Assembly: GCA_964504335.1 (NCBI GenBank)
Contig: CAZDET010000072.1
Span: forward strand, 1 to 22,196
Direction: 5' to 3'
Length of the DNA stretch: 22,196 bases
DNA from: CAZDET01 sp964504335
Lineage (GTDB): Bacteria > Bacteroidota > Bacteroidia > Chitinophagales > Saprospiraceae
A program made the position numbers and the translations under genes. Of this stretch, positions 7,326 to 15,245 are shown piece after piece. Position 1 is the stretch's first letter. Each line of letters starts with the position of its first letter. Under the pieces are notes generated by a model. It saw only the letters and a program-made list of their open reading frames with translations. It was not told the origin of the DNA and did no database searches.

Positions 7326-7562
7326 CAGCACCATCCAATAGCTGCCTTGGCGGTAGCCATTCTCACAGCATAACCCACGTTTCACACGGCCGTACACATT
7401 GCTGGTAGCCGCGTGCGCAGCGCACGCTCGGGCTGCCTGCAGCCCTCAAGGCGAGCAGGTATGGAGGGTGGGCTATTTTATAAATACCCACCCACATGGT
7501 GTGCGGCGGTCCGGCCCGGCAACTGGCCCGACGGCCAGGTACTCAATCTATGCCTCCATGTC
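7317..7562 (+). repeat. Structured dispersed repeat, copy 1
   Basis: Matches 18283-18535. By hand alignment, 7388-7451 and 18360-18423 agree at 54 of 64 positions, and most differences are transitions. It holds a series of hairpins. The first is 7404-7437: GGTAGCC/GGCTGCC outside and GCGTGCG/CGCACGC inside, loop CAG, 3-nt bulge TCG. The second is 7466-7493: GGGTGGG/CCCACCC plus TATTT/AAATA. The third is 7523-7538: CTGGCC/GGCCAG. The pairs change together between copies. The GTAG at the foot of the first hairpin recalls REP elements, but the length and the promoter-like start suggest a transcribed RNA or a MITE-like element. No known family was recognised. Confidence 0.75.
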
Positions 7563-7595
7563 AATTGGCTGTCACCAGCGTTTGGTGCGCTGGCC

Positions 7596-7817
7596 CTATT
7601 CTTTTGGTGTCTGTAAACCGCTTTTGAGTGATCCTGCGACCCTTTCTAGCATTACCCTTTCTGCGAAAACAATCTCGGATTTGCTGCAACCTACGACGAG
7701 TAGTTGCAGGGACTTTCGCATCCTCCATAAGCTCGATCATCCGTTTAAGGATACTTATAAATCCTGAAGTCTTCCTTGCCATTCAATTAGTTGAAGCTTT
7801 TCGGTTTGAACGTCCAT
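7596..7817 (-). pseudogene. Decayed antitoxin-like small gene
   Basis: On the minus strand an ATG at 7817 opens MDVQTEKLQLIEWQGRLQDL and then stops at 7755-7757. This start resembles the conserved N-terminus of small Bacteroidota antitoxin-type proteins ('M-x-V-Q-T-x-K-L-x-L-I-x-W-L'). The expected next helix appears in another frame (ISILKRMIELMEDAK, within an open frame from 7782). A third frame gives 'VVGCSKS...ERVMLERVAGSLKSG' and ends at a TAG at 7596-7598. Two frameshifts would join the three pieces into one protein of about 75 residues. No toxin gene is adjacent. The family match is from memory, and the third piece is the least certain. Confidence 0.4.
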
Positions 7818-7931
7818 TTTATAGTTGTCAATTTCTGTTAAGATCGATTTGCCCGTGGGTGAAATTGCTCATCCAAATCTATTTCCCCCCTCAACCGTTG
7901 CATGTACGGACAATGCGATTCTCGCAACGGT

Positions 7932-8540
7932 ATGGAAAAGATCCTCATCTTATTCGCCCACCCCGCGCTGGAGCGCTCTCGCATCAACAAGGTGCTGATC
8001 CGCGGAGTGCAGGACTTGCCCGGCGTGACGTTTCACGATCTCTACGAGCTGTATCCGGATTTTTACATCAACGTGCAGCGTGAGCAGGAACTGCTTCTGC
8101 AGCATGAGTGCATCATTTGGCACCACCCCCTGTACTGGTATTCGGTCCCGCCCTTGCTCAAGCAGTGGATCGACCTGGTGCTGGAGCACGATTGGGCCTA
8201 CGGGACGAACGGTATCTATCTGCGCGGCAAGAAAATATTCAACGTTGTCACCAGCGGTGGGGGGCTGCAATCGTACTGCGATAATGGCTCCAATCGCTAT
8301 TCGATTCAGGAATTCCTGCGGCCGCTGGAGCAGACGGCCTGCCTGTGCAGTATGACCTACCTGCCGCCTTTTGTCATCCACGGCACGCACCGCATGACGC
8401 CAACGGATGCGGAGCACGCGCGCAGCGATTACCATCAATTGCTGCAATGCCTGATCGAGGAGCCCTACGCACCGGCTACCTTCCGGGGGATGGAGCTGAT
8501 GAATGAATACATTGCTTGTAGCTACCGGGGGAAAGGGTGA
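7932..8540 (+). CDS. kefF: KefF-like NAD(P)H:quinone oxidoreductase, K+-efflux ancillary protein
   Basis: A 202-residue flavodoxin-fold protein. 'ILILFAHPALERSRINKVLI' is the FMN-phosphate loop. 'HDLYELYPDFYINVQREQE', 'IIWHHPLYWYSVPPLLKQWI', 'HDWAYG' and 'VVTSGGG' follow E. coli KefF segment by segment. KefF is a cytoplasmic FMN oxidoreductase that binds and activates the KefC potassium-efflux antiporter. The KefC-like gene starts 86 bp downstream on the same strand, so the pair probably acts together in electrophile defence. The ATG at 7932 is chosen over an ATG at 7902, because the domain begins immediately after it. The C-terminal 20 residues extend past the E. coli protein. Confidence 0.85.
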   Translation: MEKILILFAHPALERSRINKVLIRGVQDLPGVTFHDLYELYPDFYINVQREQELLLQHECIIWHHPLYWYSVPPLLKQWIDLVLEHDWAYGTNGIYLRGKKIFNVVTSGGGLQSYCDNGSNRYSIQEFLRPLEQTACLCSMTYLPPFVIHGTHRMTPTDAEHARSDYHQLLQCLIEEPYAPATFRGMELMNEYIACSYRGKG

Positions 8541-8545
8541 GGTTT

Positions 8546-8577
8546 CTGATGTGCTGATGTGCCAATGAGCCAATATT
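8546..8577. repeat. Degenerate 8-bp tandem repeat
   Basis: Four octamers in a row: CTGATGTG, CTGATGTG, CCAATGAG and CCAATATT. Tandem runs of this kind (gatgtgctgatgtgccaat) are familiar to me from intergenic DNA of Bacteroidota. It lies directly after the kefF-like stop, in the gap before kefC. Confidence 0.55.
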
Positions 8578-8626
8578 AGGCATTAACCCTTTGGAAATGG
8601 GGAAACGATAACGCGAACTACAATTT

Positions 8627-10525
8627 ATGGAAGGGACATTTCTGATTCAGGCGCTGGTCTTTCTAACGGCTGCAGTCGTATTGGTGCCGCTCGCGAAGCG
8701 GATTGGGCTCGGCTCTGTGCTGGGTTACTTGATTGCCGGTATTTTGATTGGGCCATTTCTGCTGGGGTTTATCGGGGAGGAGGGCGATGAATTGATGCAC
8801 TTCGCGGAGTTTGGGGTGGTGATGATGTTGTTTTTGATCGGGTTGGAACTGGAACCGGCCCTTCTGTGGCGCCTGCGCACGCCGATTCTGGGCCTGGGTG
8901 GCTTGCAGGTCGTGCTCACCACGGTGGCCATTGGGGGGATAGCCTACTGGGCAGGCCAGGCTTGGAACCAGTCGTTAGCAATTGGCATGACGATGGCCTT
9001 GTCGTCGACAGCCATTGTGCTGCAAACACTCAATGAAAAGGGGCTGTTCGGTACCCACGCCGGGCAAAGTTCGTTTGCAGTGCTGCTTTTTCAGGATATC
9101 GCCGTCATCCCGATGCTGGCCATTCTGCCGCTGTTGGTGCTGCCGGGGGCGGCGCATTTGCCAGTAGGGGAGGAGCACGGCGGGGGACATTTTACCGATG
9201 ATCTCGGAGCGGGCCTAAAAACCTTGCTGGTGTTGGGGGCAGTTGGATTGGTCATCCTCATCGGGCGCTACGCGGTGCCGCCCCTTATGCGCATTATCGC
9301 TCGCACGCGGCTGCGGGAGCTGTTTACGGCCTTTGCGCTGTTGCTGATAGTAGGCATTGCTCAGTTGATGGTGGTGGTAGGTTTGAGTCCGGCACTCGGC
9401 ACCTTCATGGCCGGGGTAGTGTTGGCAAACAGCCAGTACCGCCACGAGCTGGAAATTGATATCGAACCGTTCAAGGGACTTCTATTAGGGCTCTTTTTCA
9501 TGACGGTAGGGGCGTCGATCAATTTTGAACTCATCGCTCAAAATCCGCTACTGATTGCCGAGTGCGTGCTCGGACTGTTGGCGGTTAAGGTGCTCATTTT
9601 ATTTATCCTGGGACGCTTTTTTAAATTGGATTTCGATCAAAACCTGATCTTTTCCGTGGGGCTCGCCCAAACGGGGGAGTTTGCCTTTGTGTTGCTTTCC
9701 TTTATCCGTTCCGAAGGCATTTTGCCCACGGAGACCGTGGCCACATTACTAGTCGTGGTGGCCATTTCGATGTTTCTGACACCCCTGCTAATGCTGGTCA
9801 ACGAGCGCTTTGTGCTGCCCAATATCGGTACTACGGAGGAAGCGGCTCCCGCTGCCATGGAACCCATCGAAGAAAAGAACCGGGTCATTGTGGCCGGGTT
9901 CAAGCAGTTTGGCGTCGTGGCGGTCCGGTTCCTGCGTGCCAACGGCATACCGGCCACCGTGCTCGAGAACGACAGCTACCGGGTGGAGCTGCTCCGTAAA
10001 ATGGGCTTTTCCGTTTACTACGGGGATGCCACCCGCCACGACCTGCTGGCTGCCGCCGGAGCGGCGGAGGCCGACGCCATTATCATCGGCCTGGAGAGCT
10101 CGGAGGAAAATTTGCAGCTGGTCCGGACGGTCAAAAAGCACTTTCCCCATCTACACATGATTGCCCGGTCGTTTACCTATCAGGATACCTACGACCTCAT
10201 GGACGAAGGCGTGCTGCACATTTTCCGCGATACCTTCAGCAACGGGCTAAACGCCGCCAGCCATACGCTCAAGTTACTGGGCCGCCGCGCTTATCAGGTG
10301 CGCCGCCACGCCAAGCGCTTCGAGCAACACGACCTGGCGGCCCTCAAGTCGCTGGCCGCCGTGCGCGACGATGAGAAGGCCTACATTAAATCCGTCCGCG
10401 TTGCTGTGGAAGAGCTGGAAGAACTTATGAAAGGCGACCTCATCCAGGAAGATCTCACCCGCGATATGGGATGGGATGCGGAGAGCCTGGTGCGGGAGTT
10501 TGGGAATGGGGAGGCCGAAGGGTAA
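8627..10525 (+). CDS. kefC: KefC/KefB-like cation:proton antiporter (CPA2) with RCK domain
   Basis: A 632-residue protein. Residues 5-390 form about twelve membrane segments of the CPA2 exchanger fold. 'LFLIGLELEPALLWRLR', 'MALSSTAIVLQTLNEKGL' and 'VLLFQDIAVIP' (the Kef-type QD pair) are clear. A cytoplasmic RCK/TrkA-N domain follows from about 418 (RVIVAGFKQFG...VYYGDATRHDLLAAAGAAEAD...PHLHMIARS) and then a helical tail. It should export potassium in exchange for protons, normally gated by glutathione adducts and nucleotide, with the KefF-like protein upstream as partner. An oddity: the Rossmann glycine loop, GFGRFG in E. coli KefC, is G424-F-K426-Q-F-G429 here. It ends 10 bp from the convergent regulator gene. 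Confidence 0.88.
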   Translation: MEGTFLIQALVFLTAAVVLVPLAKRIGLGSVLGYLIAGILIGPFLLGFIGEEGDELMHFAEFGVVMMLFLIGLELEPALLWRLRTPILGLGGLQVVLTTVAIGGIAYWAGQAWNQSLAIGMTMALSSTAIVLQTLNEKGLFGTHAGQSSFAVLLFQDIAVIPMLAILPLLVLPGAAHLPVGEEHGGGHFTDDLGAGLKTLLVLGAVGLVILIGRYAVPPLMRIIARTRLRELFTAFALLLIVGIAQLMVVVGLSPALGTFMAGVVLANSQYRHELEIDIEPFKGLLLGLFFMTVGASINFELIAQNPLLIAECVLGLLAVKVLILFILGRFFKLDFDQNLIFSVGLAQTGEFAFVLLSFIRSEGILPTETVATLLVVVAISMFLTPLLMLVNERFVLPNIGTTEEAAPAAMEPIEEKNRVIVAGFKQFGVVAVRFLRANGIPATVLENDSYRVELLRKMGFSVYYGDATRHDLLAAAGAAEADAIIIGLESSEENLQLVRTVKKHFPHLHMIARSFTYQDTYDLMDEGVLHIFRDTFSNGLNAASHTLKLLGRRAYQVRRHAKRFEQHDLAALKSLAAVRDDEKAYIKSVRVAVEELEELMKGDLIQEDLTRDMGWDAESLVREFGNGEAEG

Positions 10526-10535
10526 GTGCAGGTAT

Positions 10536-12020
10536 CTACTTCGAATCCAACTCCGTAAATGCCGCCAGGATGGCCGCTTCCTCTGCTGCCTGCTCGATGA
10601 TCACCGGGGCGGCAACGCGCTCCTGACAGTCTTCAATGCCGCAGCGCTCGCAGGTGGTATGTACTTCTCTAACTTTCAGTTGAGGATCACTGATTAAATT
10701 GAAAGTACTCCGCAATTGGGGTGTTAATAACAATCCAAGCGTGACGCTGGCGGCATTTTCCGAATTGCTGAAGCTTTGGTTGGCCAACGAAAAGCACAAG
10801 TACGCTTTATCCGTATTCCAATACCTGGAGATCTGGGCATCGGCGAGGGTGGTCGGCTTTTTCTTCTTCATTTTCCGCATCTCTTCAATCACCGAAATAG
10901 AGACCCAACGGTGGCAGTAATGCTCGTCTAATTCGTTGTTGTAGGGACTGTGAAGTTGTGACAGGTGAAGGTTTTTAGTCATGCTGAATGAACGACTTTT
11001 GGCATCTTTTGTAAGGCGCATGAAAAACAAATCTTCCAGGCCGAAATGGTGGGGCAGGATATTCGTGAGCCGCTGAAGGAGCATCTCAGCCGTTACTCCG
11101 TAGCGGTCTAGTAGGTTCAGCATCAAATCCGGGTGCCAGGAACTTTCCCGTGCCATCTGGCGAATATCCTCGACAAGGGCATCCTCATCCATCAACAGCG
11201 CAGCCGCAAAATGAGAGGCGCGGTAGTTGTTCAGCAGTTTTTCGAAAGAATCAATTTGGAGGATCGTTGTCTCAAACGGGCGCTCGCTCAACTTCAGGTA
11301 TTGGAATCCCAATTCGCGGGCGATTAAAAAGCGCTGCTGAGCTTCCGACAGGGCCTTGTTCAAGTACAGTGTGCGCTTGGGGGCGCTGTAGTAAGACCGA
11401 ATATTCCGAAAGCGATCCGTTTGGGCCAGCGTGGTCTTGTTGACCCGGATACCGTAGATCTCTTGTAATTGTTCTTCCAGATAACTCACCGCGTAGGAAA
11501 CGGAGGCTTCGATGGAGTATTCCCGTTTGAACGCCTTTACGGCCTGTTCCAACTCCGGGAAGTAGTTGTTGTGCATATCCTGATAGGAGCGCAGGGCCTC
11601 TAGGTAGAACTTCTGTTCGTCGATCTGGTAGTTGCGGGCAATTTTGAAGAGCGTGGAAATGAAAGCATTGACCTTTTTGGGAGTTTGGGTGAAGAGTTCG
11701 ATGAGCTTCTCGACGCTAATTCCGAAGTCTTGCAGCGGGAAGAGCTTCAAGAATTTGGACGTCAAAAGATCGACAATCGGCTGTATTTCCTTGGTGGCCG
11801 TGGTGGCAACCAGGTAATCGTAATCCACACCCAGCGCTCCAGCCAGCGCCGCAATTTTATCCGGTTTGGGGTAGCGCTTGCCTTTTTCAATATCATTTAG
11901 ATAAGACGTCGACAGCCCGGTAAGCTTGGCCAGTTCCTGGTAAGCGAACCCCTTCTGCTGTCGCAGGTAGCGGATTTTGAAGGCAAAGATTAGTCGGATG
12001 ATTCGGCTTTCGTCTAGCAT
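10536..12020 (-). CDS. XRE-family regulator of the RamB/ScfR type (glyoxylate locus)
   Basis: A 494-residue protein. Residues 11-67 are an XRE helix-turn-helix ('GFAYQELAKLTGLSTSYLND', 'EKGKRYPKPDKIAALAGALG'). The middle holds an ImmA/IrrE-like segment in which the zinc motif HExxH is degenerate ('RFLIARELGFQYL'). The end is a DUF2083-type domain with the Cys cluster 'CERCGIEDCQERVAAPVI'. This is the layout of short-chain-acyl or acetate-responsive regulators such as RamB, which control aceA and aceB. It is divergent from aceB with a palindrome between them, so direct control and autoregulation are likely. The ATG at 12020 is chosen over the in-frame TTG at 12065, because it is close to the HTH and the longer form would run into the control region. 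Confidence 0.83.
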   Translation of the reverse strand: MLDESRIIRLIFAFKIRYLRQQKGFAYQELAKLTGLSTSYLNDIEKGKRYPKPDKIAALAGALGVDYDYLVATTATKEIQPIVDLLTSKFLKLFPLQDFGISVEKLIELFTQTPKKVNAFISTLFKIARNYQIDEQKFYLEALRSYQDMHNNYFPELEQAVKAFKREYSIEASVSYAVSYLEEQLQEIYGIRVNKTTLAQTDRFRNIRSYYSAPKRTLYLNKALSEAQQRFLIARELGFQYLKLSERPFETTILQIDSFEKLLNNYRASHFAAALLMDEDALVEDIRQMARESSWHPDLMLNLLDRYGVTAEMLLQRLTNILPHHFGLEDLFFMRLTKDAKSRSFSMTKNLHLSQLHSPYNNELDEHYCHRWVSISVIEEMRKMKKKKPTTLADAQISRYWNTDKAYLCFSLANQSFSNSENAASVTLGLLLTPQLRSTFNLISDPQLKVREVHTTCERCGIEDCQERVAAPVIIEQAAEEAAILAAFTELDSK

Positions 12021-12073
12021 AGGCTCTTCTGTAGGATAAGCGCAAGATGCAAAAAAAATGGACAAATAAATTA

Positions 12074-12092
12074 TTAGCGGAATTTCCGCTAA
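12074..12092. promoter_or_regulatory. Palindromic operator between the regulator and aceB
   Basis: TTAGCGGAA (12074-12082), one T, TTCCGCTAA (12084-12092): a perfect inverted repeat. It lies 54 bp before the aceB ATG and also 54 bp before the regulator's ATG at 12020. A weak -7-like TAAATTG (12107-12113) for aceB lies 14 bp after it, which places the palindrome over the -33 region. It is the best candidate site for the divergent RamB/ScfR-like protein. Confidence 0.6.
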
Positions 12093-12145
12093 AAGAAAAA
12101 TATTCGTAAATTGCAGAAAATTAGTTAACCAGATAGCATTCTACG

Positions 12146-13744
12146 ATGACCACGACCACCTCTCCACCTGAAGCAATTACGATCAATGGTCCGGTTTCGG
12201 CGGCCTTTGAAGAAATCCTGACCCCCGGTGCCCTTCAATTTCTGGAAGGCCTGCACCAATTGTTCAACGACCGGCGCAAGGCCTTGCTGGAGCGGCGCGT
12301 CGAGCGTCAACAAACGCTGGACGCCGGGATGCTACCCGATTTTTTACCGGAAACCGCCCACATCCGCAGTAGTGATTGGCGAGTAGCGCCGCTGCCGGCC
12401 GATTTATTAGACCGCCGCGTAGAAATCACCGGTCCGGTAGACCGGAAGATGGTCATCAATGCCCTCAACTCCGGTGCGAAAGTCTTCATGGCCGATTTTG
12501 AGGATAGCAACACCCCCAATTGGGCCAACACGATAGAGGGCCAAATCAACCTTCGGGACGCCATTGCCGGCGACATACACTACGTCAACCCCAAGAATGG
12601 CAAGGAGTACCAGTTGCAGGAAAAGACGGCTACCTTATTCGTGCGTCCACGGGGCTGGCACCTGGACGAAAAGCATATGAGCTGTAATGGAGAGCTGATG
12701 AGTGGGAGCCTCGTCGACTTCGGACTGTTTTTCTTCCACAACGCCCAGGCATTGATTTCAAAGGGTAGTGGTCCGTACTTCTATCTGCCCAAAATCGAAA
12801 GTCATCTGGAGGCGCGGCTATGGAATGATGTCTTTGTGTATGCGCAGGATGTGCTTGGCATTCCGCAACGAACGATCAAGGCCACGGTATTGATCGAAAC
12901 CATATTAGCCGCCTTCGAAATGCACGAGATTCTCTACGAATTGCGCGATCATTCCGCCGGGCTCAATTGCGGCCGGTGGGACTACATCTTCTCCTACATC
13001 AAGAAATTCCGGAATCTTCCCGGCTTCGTACTGCCGGACCGCGCCAAGGTGGGGATGACGACTCCCTTCATGAGTGCTTATTCGCAATTGGTCATTCAAA
13101 CCTGCCACCGCCGGGGCGTACACGCCATGGGCGGGATGGCAGCCCAAATTCCCATTAAGAACGACGAAGAAGCAAACCAGGCCGCACTGGAAAAAGTGCG
13201 CAACGACAAGTTACTGGAGGTCAAAAACGGGCACGACGGCACCTGGGTCGCACATCCGGCGCTTGTTCAAGTGGCCATGGAGATTTTCGATACCTACATG
13301 CCGCAGAACAACCAAATCGACAATAAACGAACGGATGTATCCGTCACCGCTGCCGATCTAATCGAAGTGCCGAAAGATGCGATTTCTGAGAAGGGACTTC
13401 GGTTGAACATCAACGTCGGTATCCTCTACCTCGAAAGCTGGCTGCGGGGCAACGGTGCCGCCGCTATCTACCACCTAATGGAAGATGCCGCCACTGCTGA
13501 AATTTCCCGTACGCAGGTATGGCAATGGATCCACAATGCGGCCCAATTGGAAGATGGGCGCACGATTAGCTATGAGTTGTATCGGGAAATCCTTCCCGAA
13601 GAGCTCGCAAAAATCGAGGCATACGTCGGGAAGGAAGCATTTGAGAAGGGCAGATTTCCGGAAGCAGTAGCGCTGTTCGACCGACTGGTAAAGGAGAAAG
13701 AGTTCATCGAATTCCTGACGCTTCCCGCCTACGAAATGATTTAA
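12146..13744 (+). CDS. aceB: Malate synthase A
   Basis: A 532-residue enzyme, the usual length of the A-type isoform. It condenses glyoxylate and acetyl-CoA to malate in the glyoxylate shunt, in the cytoplasm. The family signature R267-DHSAGLNCGRWDYIFS is complete, and 'VFMADFEDSNTPNW' and 'LFVRPRGWHLDEKH' are as in E. coli AceB. The C-terminal domain (from about 430, 'NVGILYLESWLRGNGAAAIY') is intact. The leader is A-rich and lacks a clear Shine-Dalgarno sequence. aceA follows after 27 bp on the same strand, so the two form an operon. Control is probably by the divergent regulator through the palindrome at 12074. Confidence 0.97.
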   Translation: MTTTTSPPEAITINGPVSAAFEEILTPGALQFLEGLHQLFNDRRKALLERRVERQQTLDAGMLPDFLPETAHIRSSDWRVAPLPADLLDRRVEITGPVDRKMVINALNSGAKVFMADFEDSNTPNWANTIEGQINLRDAIAGDIHYVNPKNGKEYQLQEKTATLFVRPRGWHLDEKHMSCNGELMSGSLVDFGLFFFHNAQALISKGSGPYFYLPKIESHLEARLWNDVFVYAQDVLGIPQRTIKATVLIETILAAFEMHEILYELRDHSAGLNCGRWDYIFSYIKKFRNLPGFVLPDRAKVGMTTPFMSAYSQLVIQTCHRRGVHAMGGMAAQIPIKNDEEANQAALEKVRNDKLLEVKNGHDGTWVAHPALVQVAMEIFDTYMPQNNQIDNKRTDVSVTAADLIEVPKDAISEKGLRLNINVGILYLESWLRGNGAAAIYHLMEDAATAEISRTQVWQWIHNAAQLEDGRTISYELYREILPEELAKIEAYVGKEAFEKGRFPEAVALFDRLVKEKEFIEFLTLPAYEMI

Positions 13745-13771
13745 AATTCAACCACAAAAATACCACCAACC

Positions 13772-15046
13772 ATGGATCGCACTATCCGAATCAACAACCT
13801 TGCCGGCAACTGGATTAATAACCCTAGATGGGCAGGCATCAAGCGCCCCTATTCCGCAGAAGAGGTCATCAAATTACGGGGCCGTGTAGAAATTGAATAT
13901 TCGCTGGCCCGTCAGGGAGCCCAGAAACTGTGGCACTTGCTCAATACTCAAAAAGTGACTTCTGGTCTGGGTGCACTTACGGGCAACCAAGCCATCCAGG
14001 AAGTGGCTGCCGGGCTGCAAGCTATTTATCTTTCCGGTTGGCAGGTAGCAGCCGATGCCAACCTGGCCGGAGAGATGTATCCCGACCAGTCCCTCTACCC
14101 GGCCAATTCTGTGCCTATGGTGGTTAAGCGCATCAACAATGCCCTGCTGCGCCGGGATCAGATCCAGTCCGTCAGCGGAGAAGGAGACATTGACTGGATG
14201 GTGCCGATCGTCGCCGATGCGGAGGCCGGATTCGGTGGTAACCTAAACGCCTTCGAATTGATGAAATCCCTCATCGAAGCAGGTGCAGCGGCGGCGCACT
14301 TCGAAGACCAATTGTCTTCCGCTAAGAAGTGCGGCCACCTGGGGGGCAAAGTATTGGTGCCGACTCAGGAAGCCATCAATAAGTTGGTAGCCGCTCGTCT
14401 GGCCGCCGACGTGATGAACACGCCCACCGTGATTATCGCCCGCACCGATGCAGAGGCCGCCAATTTACTGACTTCCGATATCGATCCGCGGGATGAGGCA
14501 TTCATCTACGGTGAGCGCACCGGCGAAGGCTTCTACAAAGTGAAGAACGGCATGGAACAAGGAATCAGCCGAGGCCTTTCCTACGCCCCCTACGCCGATC
14601 TGATTTGGCTGGAGACCTCTCACCCGGACATTGGTCAGGCCCGCGAATTTGCCCAGGCCATCCACGCCGAATTCCCCGGCAAGATGCTGGCCTACAACTG
14701 CTCGCCCTCCTTTAATTGGGCCGCCCACATGGACAAGCAGGAAATGATGTCTTACCGCGAAGAACTGGGTGAATTGGGCTACCGCTTCCAGTTCATTACT
14801 CTGGCTGGTTTCCACGCGCTGAATACCTCCATGTTCGAACTCTCCCTGGCCTACAAGGAGCGCGGTATGGCCGGCTACTCCGAGTTGCAGGAGCGGGAAT
14901 TTGCCCTGCAGGAAGTCGGATTCAAGGCCATCAAGCACCAGACCTTCGTAGGTACGCAGTATTTCGACATGATTCAGAATACCGTGCAGCAGGGGGCGTC
15001 CTCCACGGTGGCGATGGCTGGTAGTACGGAGGTGGCGCAGTTTTAG
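13772..15046 (+). CDS. aceA: Isocitrate lyase
   Basis: A 424-residue enzyme that splits isocitrate to succinate and glyoxylate, the first step of the glyoxylate shunt. The catalytic signature K185-K-C187-G-H-L is present with the nucleophilic Cys. 'VPIVADAEAGFGG', 'AAAHFEDQLSS', 'IIARTDAEAANLL', 'LAYNCSPSFNW' and 'QFITLAGFHALN' match the bacterial class of about 430 residues. It is the second gene of the aceBA operon, and a strong intrinsic terminator follows 65 bp after the stop. With aceB it allows growth on acetate, fatty acids or other two-carbon units. Confidence 0.97.
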   Translation: MDRTIRINNLAGNWINNPRWAGIKRPYSAEEVIKLRGRVEIEYSLARQGAQKLWHLLNTQKVTSGLGALTGNQAIQEVAAGLQAIYLSGWQVAADANLAGEMYPDQSLYPANSVPMVVKRINNALLRRDQIQSVSGEGDIDWMVPIVADAEAGFGGNLNAFELMKSLIEAGAAAAHFEDQLSSAKKCGHLGGKVLVPTQEAINKLVAARLAADVMNTPTVIIARTDAEAANLLTSDIDPRDEAFIYGERTGEGFYKVKNGMEQGISRGLSYAPYADLIWLETSHPDIGQAREFAQAIHAEFPGKMLAYNCSPSFNWAAHMDKQEMMSYREELGELGYRFQFITLAGFHALNTSMFELSLAYKERGMAGYSELQEREFALQEVGFKAIKHQTFVGTQYFDMIQNTVQQGASSTVAMAGSTEVAQF

Positions 15047-15111
15047 AATATATTCCTAGGGTTGAGATAACTGCCGGATTCAGAAACCAATCGTATTTTG
15101 CTCGACAGAAT

Positions 15112-15145
15112 AGCAGGGAGGGATTTTTCCTTCCCTGCTTTTTCT
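15112..15145 (+). terminator. Intrinsic terminator of the aceBA operon
   Basis: AGCAGGGAGGG (15112-15122) pairs with CCTTCCCTGCT (15129-15139) over 11 bp with one G-T wobble and a loop ATTTTT. A T-run follows at once (15140-15143). It fits the end of aceBA 65 bp upstream. Confidence 0.85.
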
Positions 15146-15245
15146 CGTATAATATCATTGCAGTCGTGAAGTGAATTGGGCAATTTTTGAATATTTGTAC
15201 GGAATCAACGACTGAAACACAGCATTCCGTCGTCCAAGCAGCACC

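Larger units (their letters stand above)
7114..7931. other. Long intergenic region with a repeat copy and a decayed gene
   Basis: No intact gene is convincing here. The first 200 bases show nothing beyond short open frames. From about 7295 to 7562 lies copy 1 of a structured repeat with a promoter-like start. From 7596 to 7817 on the minus strand lie the frameshifted remains of a small antitoxin-like gene. The last 110 bases lead into the kefF-like gene. Confidence 0.6.

Noticed and set aside
7399..7767. Open frames across repeat copy 1
   Set aside because: The matching frame is not kept in copy 2, while the stems are. The element is structural, not coding.
7950..8573. 207-codon minus-strand frame over the kefF-like gene
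   Set aside because: The plus-strand protein matches KefF throughout; the antisense peptide matches nothing.
12021..12065. TTG-started extension of the RamB/ScfR-like regulator
   Set aside because: The extension enters the control region and adds a peptide without family similarity. The ATG at 12020 fits the HTH domain.
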